A stretch of DNA of 11,747 nucleotides from an uncultured Clostridia bacterium. Lineage in GTDB: Bacteria > Bacillota > Clostridia > Christensenellales > Borkfalkiaceae. Below are positions 7,492 through 11,747 of the stretch, piece by piece. The position numbers and the translations under genes were made by a program. The DNA lies in contig CANROI010000027.1 of the NCBI GenBank assembly GCA_947632165.1, positions 1 through 11,747 on the forward strand. The letters run 5' to 3'. The stretch's first letter is position 1. The number at the start of each line of letters is the position of its first letter. Under the pieces are notes generated by a model. It was not told the DNA's origin. It saw nothing but the letters and a program-made list of their open reading frames with translations, and did no database searches.

Positions 7492-8204
7492 TTCCGTTCC
7501 TCCAATCCCGCATACCAATTGGCGAGCTCCTCCATAAACGCCTTCTTGCGCGGACGGCTGATGGGAATGGTCTCGGCGCCGAGCCGAACCTCCCCTCCCC
7601 GCACCCCGACGATGAAGCGGGGGTTGACGAGATAGCTCTGGCTGCACCGCAAAAACCCGAACTTCCGGAGCTCCTCCTCCACCTGCGACAGGACGCCCGT
7701 CCGCTCGATCACCTCGTCCACCGTATGATAATAGAGGCGGTGACGCATGGTCTCCACATAGACGAGTTTGTCCGTCGAGATGCGGCAGAGCCCCTCGGCG
7801 GTGTTGAGGACGAAGTCCTGCTTCTCGTTGAGCACATAGATGTCGAGCGCCTTGCGAAATTTGAGCGCAAAGTCGTAATATTGCACGGGCTTGAGGATGT
7901 ACGCCACGGCGTTCACCTCGTACCCCTTCTGCGCATATTGGATGAGATTGGAGATGAAGATGACGGAGACGCTCTTATCGGACTTTCTGAGTTCGACCGC
8001 CGCACTCATTCCGTCCCGCCCCGGCATCTGGATATCCATCAGAACGACGGCATACTTCGACTGATAGTCGGTCAGAAAGGTGAGCGCGTCACGGAAGCGC
8101 TCCACCTTGAATGCCTGCCCCGTCTCTGCGGAAAACTGCCCGATGTAATCCTCCAACACACTTGCGGCGTCGTCTTCATCTTCCACGATTGCGATGTTTC
8201 TCAT
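7488..8204 (-). CDS. LytTR-family response regulator (AgrA-like)
   Basis: A 238-residue two-component transcription factor. The receiver domain (about 1-122) has the acidic pocket E8-D9-E10, the phosphoacceptor Asp57 in M-D-I-Q-M-P-G-R-D-G, a conserved Ser85 and Lys105 in I-L-K-P. The LytTR DNA-binding domain (about 130-228) has the typical Y-V-E-T strand followed by H-R-L-Y-Y-H, and later F-L-R-C-S-Q-S-Y-L-V-N. It should be phosphorylated by the kinase translated from the overlapping GTGA and then bind direct-repeat promoter sites. I could not find a convincing pair of LytTR direct repeats at the promoters in this window. The start at 8204 follows a purine-rich GGGGGGAAGG. The in-frame ATG at 8354 would be almost leaderless at the predicted transcription start and the extra 50 residues look non-protein-like. 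Confidence 0.93.
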   Translation of the reverse strand: MRNIAIVEDEDDAASVLEDYIGQFSAETGQAFKVERFRDALTFLTDYQSKYAVVLMDIQMPGRDGMSAAVELRKSDKSVSVIFISNLIQYAQKGYEVNAVAYILKPVQYYDFALKFRKALDIYVLNEKQDFVLNTAEGLCRISTDKLVYVETMRHRLYYHTVDEVIERTGVLSQVEEELRKFGFLRCSQSYLVNPRFIVGVRGGEVRLGAETIPISRPRKKAFMEELANWYAGLEERK

Positions 8205-8254
8205 ACCTTCCCCCCATCGGAGCGCCTTTGCGCCCATTCGCCGTTTAAGTTCTT

Positions 8255-8297
8255 TTGTTAGCTTGTTTTTACAAGCTAACAAGGGACCGGTCCCTTG
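8255..8297. repeat. Two adjacent perfect inverted repeats in the regulator leader
   Basis: First, arms TTGTTAGCTTGT and ACAAGCTAACAA (8255-8266 and 8271-8282), 12 bp with a TTTT loop. Second, an 18-bp perfect palindrome CAAGGGACCGGTCCCTTG (8280-8297) that shares three bases with it. Neither is followed by a T-run on the minus strand, so they are not ordinary terminators. They lie in the transcribed leader of the response regulator and may be a REP-like intergenic repeat or an RNA or DNA regulatory element. Confidence 0.7.
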
Positions 8298-8341
8298 GCT
8301 CTTCCTCTTCATTGGGCGGCACGCCGTGCGCCGCATAGCCC

Positions 8342-8354
8342 GTGCGCCCCGCAC
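8342..8354 (-). other. Short GC-rich stem-loop at the predicted 5' end of the regulator mRNA
   Basis: GTGCG/CGCAC arms with a 3-nt loop begin within a few bases of the predicted transcription start (about 8356). Together with the repeats at 8255-8297 they make the roughly 150-nt leader highly structured. Confidence 0.35.
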
Positions 8355-8362
8355 ACGATTCT

Positions 8363-8391
8363 ATTATATCATATTTCCGGGCGCTTCGCAA
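8363..8391 (-). promoter_or_regulatory. Extended -10 promoter for the regulator-kinase operon
   Basis: On the minus strand TGATATAAT gives a perfect -10 (8363-8368) with an extended TG element. TTGCGA (8386-8391) lies 17 nt upstream and matches four of six -35 bases. A T-rich stretch (about 8392-8408) just upstream resembles an UP element. The predicted transcription start is near 8356. Confidence 0.78.
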
Positions 8392-8432
8392 GTATTTGGA
8401 AAAAAATACGGCTCCCGAGGTTGCGGAGAACG

Positions 8433-8460
8433 GAAAAACAGCGGGGATGATCCCCGCTGT
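8433..8460 (-). terminator. Rho-independent terminator after the 962-aa GH3 gene
   Basis: A 10-bp stem AACAGCGGGG/CCCCGCTGTT (8436-8445 and 8451-8460) with a 5-nt loop is followed on the minus strand by five Ts (8433-8437, partly in the stem). It lies 35 nt after the GH3 stop codon and separates that operon from the regulator promoter. Confidence 0.92.
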
Positions 8461-8495
8461 TCCGAGTTTGCGTCGTTCGACGCGGATCCAAATTG

Positions 8496-11384
8496 TTATT
8501 CTTCGGGATCCGCTGCGGACTTCCGCCCTGCCGACACCGCCCTCTTCGCACGGGTGACGGCAAAGAAGCCCCAGACGGCGAGCCCGACCGTCACCGCCGC
8601 CGCGGCGGCGCTCATGCACCAGACCCATACGGGCGGACGGTAGCCGATCACCTCGGCATTGAGCGCGTTGCTCGTGGAGACGGTGTAGAGGATGTGCTTT
8701 GCGGCGTTCCGAAGCACGGTGACGTCGCCCGGAGAGGCGGGATCGTAGCCATCCCAGAAGCGGTCTGTGGCGAGGTTGAGGTCGCCGCCCGCATAGGCCA
8801 TCTGTTTGACGTTCATGTAGCCGTTGGTATTGAAATCGCAGATCACCGTGCCCTCGAAGCCCCACTCGTTCCGCAGGATCTCGGTGAGCAGGCGGTAATC
8901 GCCGCCCGTCCAGACCGTCCCGATGCGGTTGAAGGAACTCATCACGGCATGCGCGTGCCCTTTCTTCACCGCAAGTTCGAAGGGACGGAGATAGAGCTCG
9001 CGCAGAGACTGTTCGGTCAGCCAGGTCGCGACGCCCGAGCGATGGGTCTCCTGCTCGTTGACGGCGAAGTGCTTCATGTAGCAGTACACGCCCTTCTCCG
9101 CCGCGCCCGTGATCTCGGAAGCGGCCATCATGCCCGTGAGCAGGCTGTCTTCGGAGAAGTATTCGAAGTTTCTGCCCCCGAACGCGTTGCGGTGCAGGTT
9201 GACGCCGGGCGCATACCAGCCGCTGTAGGGAGCGCCGTCGCCCGCCCGATTGCCCCAGAGCCCCTCTTCGCCGACGCTCTTCCCCATCGCATGGGCGAGC
9301 CCGGTGTTCCAGGAGCACGCGAGCACGACTTCGGACGCATAGGCGCAGGTCGCGTAGATCGTATCGTCGCCGAGGAAGTTCGTGAATCCGGCGGGGCCGT
9401 CCGCATCCGTCGTCTTGGGCTTGCCGATCTTCAGGATCGGCTCGGTGTGGAAGGCGCCGAAGTTGAACAGATTCGCCATCTCGTCGGCGGACAGCGTGTC
9501 GAGGAGCGCCTCCCAGCGCGCGTCGCCATAGCCCTCGTAGTCCTCCGAGGAGATGAGGTCATACAGATCCGCCTCGCCCGCCTGTCCGGTCTTGGGAAGT
9601 TCGCGGTAGTCGTTCGGGTTGTTCGTCTTGCGGCTGTCGAGGGCGTCGAAGAAGGCCTTGTCCTTCTCGCGCTCCTCCTGGGTGGGCGGAACGGGGAACG
9701 TGCCCGCAAAATCGCTGCGGGAGAGCACGCTGCCGAGCCCCTCTGCCGCGTCGTCGTAGCGGTTCACGACCGCGCCGCCCGTCACGGGATCGGTCTTATA
9801 GCAGAAGCCGTCCTGCAGAGTCAGGGTGAAGGATTCGAGCTCCTCGTGCGCGTTCTCCATGAGACGGAACACGTAGTCGCCCGCTTCGAGTTCATATCCC
9901 TTGAATCCGTTCCCGTTGCGGTCGTCGAAGTCGTAGGAGGCGAGCTCCTCCGCTTCGAGCGTCACGGTCACGGTCTCCTCGGTGCCCGGCTTCAGGAGGG
10001 AGGTCTTTGCAAACCCGCCGAGCACGACATAGGCCTTTTCGATGCCGCCCTTCGTGTAGGGTGCGGTCACATAGAACTCCACCGTCTCCTTGCCCGGGAC
10101 TTTGCCCGTATTCTCGACGGTCACCCCCACCTCGAGGGTGCATCTGCCGTTTTCGTCGAGCTTAAAGGCATCGGGTTTGGATGTGATCGTCCGGGTGAAC
10201 GTCGTATAGCTCAGGCCGTAACCGAAGGGATAGACGACGTTGTCCCGATACCATTGCGCTCCGTCCGCATACTCCTTTTCGCCGAGCGACGGGACCGCGC
10301 CGTTATAGGCCGCGGCGCGCGTCTCATAATAGCGGTAGCCCACATAAATGCCCTCTTCGTAGCTGACGGTATAGTAGGACTTTCTCTTGCCGTCGAGGAA
10401 GTAGGCGTCGCCGTCCTTGACCCCATTCGAGCCGAAGTTCCGGACGGAGGGCGCCGCGAGCAGATCGCTCGCCCATGTGTCGACGGTGCGGCCCGAAGGG
10501 GAGATCTCGCCGTTCAGGATCCTGCCGAGCGAAGAGATGCCGCTGTTGCCGGGCGCGCCGATGCAGAGCACGGCGTCGATCTTGCCGTAGGCGCCGCTCT
10601 CGGCCCAGCCGAGCTCCATCACGTTTGCGGAGTTGACGAGCACGATCACGCGGCCGAAGTTTGCGGAGGTCACCGCACGCACGAGGGCGATCTCATTGGG
10701 ATCGAGCTCGAGATAGTGGCGGCTTGCGTCATCCGCGGAGGTGCGGGGAAGGTCGAACCCCTCCCCTCCGATGCGCGAGAGCACGATGAGCGCCGCGTCC
10801 CGGTAGCTGCCGTAACTGCCCGTTATATCAGAAGTGTAGGAGGAATAGGGCGTTTCGGCAGTCTCGAGAGAGACGTCTGCACCGCTGTCGAGATCGGAGG
10901 GATTGCCGCTCCTCCGCGGACCCGAACGGTTGTTGTCTGAGTAAAATGCCTCGAGCGTGGGGTTTACCTCGAAGCCCGCCGCGCGGAGCGCGTCGCAGAG
11001 CTTGACGGCGTTCTTGTTGTCGCCGCCGCCCGAACCGGATCCGCCGTAGACGAGGTTCACCGAGTTCTTCCCGAACACGCTCACTTTTGCGCCCTTTTCG
11101 AGGGGCAGCGCGCCGTTTTCGTTGCGCAGGAGCACCATGCCCTCTTCGCAGATGCGCTCGTTAAGTTCATTCGCCTCTTCCAGCGCCTCCTCCTTGGAAT
11201 CGGTCTCGCGCGTATAGCGGGGCTCGCGGCCCTCCGCATACACGGCGATCTCGCCCCCGAGGATGATATTGACGAATTGGGAATAGGCGGAGAGCACAAT
11301 GCCCGCGGCGATCATGAAGGAGACCAGGCAGGCCGTAACGATGAACCATACGCGGAATCCTTTCTGTTTGAAATAGGCTTTCAT
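8496..11384 (-). CDS. Doubly membrane-anchored GH3 glycoside hydrolase with permuted domain order
   Basis: A 962-residue GH3 enzyme, paralogous to the one at 2783-5977 and with the same layout: N-terminal membrane helix (about 12-33); GH3 C-domain (about 70-393) with the classic Y-G-G-S-G-S-G motif (113-119) and the acid/base candidate Glu208 in R-I-G-G-E-G-F-D; FnIII-like domain (about 400-522); linker; catalytic barrel (about 615-880); C-terminal helix (about 919-943) followed by basic residues. Barrel motifs: D662-G-P, H731-R-N, G-G-R738-N, E741-Y-F-S-E-D, K771-H-F, and nucleophile Asp850 in I-C-D-F, where Phe replaces the usual Trp. All catalytic residues are present, so it should be active outside the membrane on beta-linked glycosides; the sugar is unknown. 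The ATG at 11384 is preceded by GGAG 7 nt upstream and lies 12 nt after the previous gene's stop, so it is translated from that operon. Confidence 0.9.
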   Translation of the reverse strand: MKAYFKQKGFRVWFIVTACLVSFMIAAGIVLSAYSQFVNIILGGEIAVYAEGREPRYTRETDSKEEALEEANELNERICEEGMVLLRNENGALPLEKGAKVSVFGKNSVNLVYGGSGSGGGDNKNAVKLCDALRAAGFEVNPTLEAFYSDNNRSGPRRSGNPSDLDSGADVSLETAETPYSSYTSDITGSYGSYRDAALIVLSRIGGEGFDLPRTSADDASRHYLELDPNEIALVRAVTSANFGRVIVLVNSANVMELGWAESGAYGKIDAVLCIGAPGNSGISSLGRILNGEISPSGRTVDTWASDLLAAPSVRNFGSNGVKDGDAYFLDGKRKSYYTVSYEEGIYVGYRYYETRAAAYNGAVPSLGEKEYADGAQWYRDNVVYPFGYGLSYTTFTRTITSKPDAFKLDENGRCTLEVGVTVENTGKVPGKETVEFYVTAPYTKGGIEKAYVVLGGFAKTSLLKPGTEETVTVTLEAEELASYDFDDRNGNGFKGYELEAGDYVFRLMENAHEELESFTLTLQDGFCYKTDPVTGGAVVNRYDDAAEGLGSVLSRSDFAGTFPVPPTQEEREKDKAFFDALDSRKTNNPNDYRELPKTGQAGEADLYDLISSEDYEGYGDARWEALLDTLSADEMANLFNFGAFHTEPILKIGKPKTTDADGPAGFTNFLGDDTIYATCAYASEVVLACSWNTGLAHAMGKSVGEEGLWGNRAGDGAPYSGWYAPGVNLHRNAFGGRNFEYFSEDSLLTGMMAASEITGAAEKGVYCYMKHFAVNEQETHRSGVATWLTEQSLRELYLRPFELAVKKGHAHAVMSSFNRIGTVWTGGDYRLLTEILRNEWGFEGTVICDFNTNGYMNVKQMAYAGGDLNLATDRFWDGYDPASPGDVTVLRNAAKHILYTVSTSNALNAEVIGYRPPVWVWCMSAAAAAVTVGLAVWGFFAVTRAKRAVSAGRKSAADPEE

Positions 11385-11396
11385 CCGTATTCTCCG

Positions 11397-11747
11397 TTAA
11401 TAGTCGAAATTCCGAAGGTTATCTTCGATCGGTTCGTAGTCGAGGTTCGCCTTCGCGATGACCTTGAGGCAATCCACCATGGGCGCCATGGATTTGATCA
11501 TACCCGTCATCGGCTTATCGTTGGTGATGGTGAGCGTGACCACGTTCTCACCCTCGTTCAAACGGAGCCCCTTGCCCACGGTGAAGTCCGCAAATTCGCG
11601 TTTCTCGCGCTTGCTCATGTCGGTGTCGATGCCGCTGATCACGATCGTCTCGTAAGAGAGCTTCGTCCCGTTGAGTTTTACCTCCATCTCGTCCTTCGTG
11701 AGGGAGATCGTCTCGAGCAGTTCGCCCGAAAGACGGAGCTTGAGCTC
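11397..11747 (-). CDS. C-terminal fragment of a beta-rich protein (truncated by window edge)
   Basis: The frame is open from the window edge to a TAA at 11397-11399, giving 116 residues of a longer protein; an internal ATG at 11687 is unlikely to be the start. The sequence alternates beta strands and turns: L-S-G-E, V-K-L-N-G, F-A-D-F-T-V-G, a G-E-N-V-V-T-L-T-I strand and a late A-P-M-V-D-C-L-K-V strand. This resembles the end of a jelly-roll carbohydrate-binding module as found at the C-terminus of secreted glycosidases and surface proteins. It ends with an acidic tail, then F-D-Y. Only 12 nt separate it from the GH3 gene, so they share an operon and probably a substrate. The main body, and so the true function, is outside the window. 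Confidence 0.7.
   Translation of the reverse strand, partial: ELKLRLSGELLETISLTKDEMEVKLNGTKLSYETIVISGIDTDMSKREKREFADFTVGKGLRLNEGENVVTLTITNDKPMTGMIKSMAPMVDCLKVIAKANLDYEPIEDNLRNFDY

Noticed and set aside
7492..7647. 52-residue N-terminal extension of the sensor kinase
   Set aside because: It overlaps the regulator gene out of frame, lacks a ribosome binding site, and the GTG at 7491 has GGAGG and a GTGA overlap.
8255..8282. Hairpin as an intrinsic terminator of the regulator operon leader
   Set aside because: No T-run follows it on the minus strand, and on the plus strand it is followed directly by the palindrome.
8205..8354. 50-residue extension of the response regulator from an ATG at 8354
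   Set aside because: It would start nearly at the transcription start with no ribosome binding site, crosses the inverted repeats, and precedes a normal receiver domain beginning at 8204.
6046..8430. Search for LytTR direct-repeat binding sites near the promoters at 6046-6074 and 8363-8391
   Set aside because: Only single weak partial matches (for example GCCGTTGAC near 6130) without a second copy at the right spacing.
489..10940. Very long plus-strand open frames opposite the genes, for example 3026-6052 (1008 codons), 489-2717 and 8493-10940
   Set aside because: They are in exact codon register with the minus-strand genes. The stops they lack correspond to sense codons TTA, CTA and TCA, which are rare in this GC-rich DNA. 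Their translations are Arg/Ala/Val-rich and show no motif.

Overview
This window looks like chromosomal DNA from a Gram-positive, GC-rich, gut-type member of the Clostridia (Firmicutes/Bacillota). The grounds are strong AGGAGG-type ribosome binding sites, two lipoprotein signal peptides, Big_2-type surface domains, GH3 enzymes with the reversed domain order known from rumen Clostridia, and an AgrC-like kinase with a LytTR regulator. Taxonomy below this level cannot be read from the sequence. All genes lie on the minus strand, so transcription runs from high to low coordinates. No tRNA, rRNA, CRISPR array or insertion sequence was seen.

In transcription order: (1) the C-terminal end of a beta-rich protein (11397-11747, cut by the window edge), followed after 12 nt by (2) a membrane-anchored GH3 glycosidase of 962 aa (8496-11384), which ends at a strong terminator (8433-8460). 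(3) A sigma-70-type promoter (8363-8391) starts a roughly 150-nt hairpin-rich leader with two adjacent perfect inverted repeats (8255-8297). It leads into a LytTR response regulator (7488-8204) and an AgrC-like GHKL sensor kinase (6130-7491). The regulator's stop and the kinase's GTG start overlap in the four bases GTGA. (4) A terminator (6054-6083) closes this operon. The -35 of the next promoter (6046-6074) lies inside that terminator and its -10 just beyond it. This promoter serves (5) a second GH3 glycosidase of 1064 aa (2783-5977) and then (6) a 767-aa Big_2 lipoprotein (369-2672), which ends at a terminator (287-332). (7) A near-consensus promoter (238-266) drives another lipoprotein, of which only the signal-peptide end (1-170) is inside the window.

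Both GH3 proteins have the order C-domain, FnIII, catalytic TIM barrel, and both carry a membrane helix at each end. The catalytic part should therefore be held outside the cell with both termini in the cytoplasm. Together with two lipoproteins that could bind glycan or cell wall, they suggest a surface glycan-processing locus controlled by the embedded two-component system. That control is inferred from gene order. No transporter, pheromone precursor or AgrB-like peptidase is present in the window. The coding genes leave no gap longer than 300 bases; the longest (8205-8495) holds a terminator, a promoter and the regulator leader.
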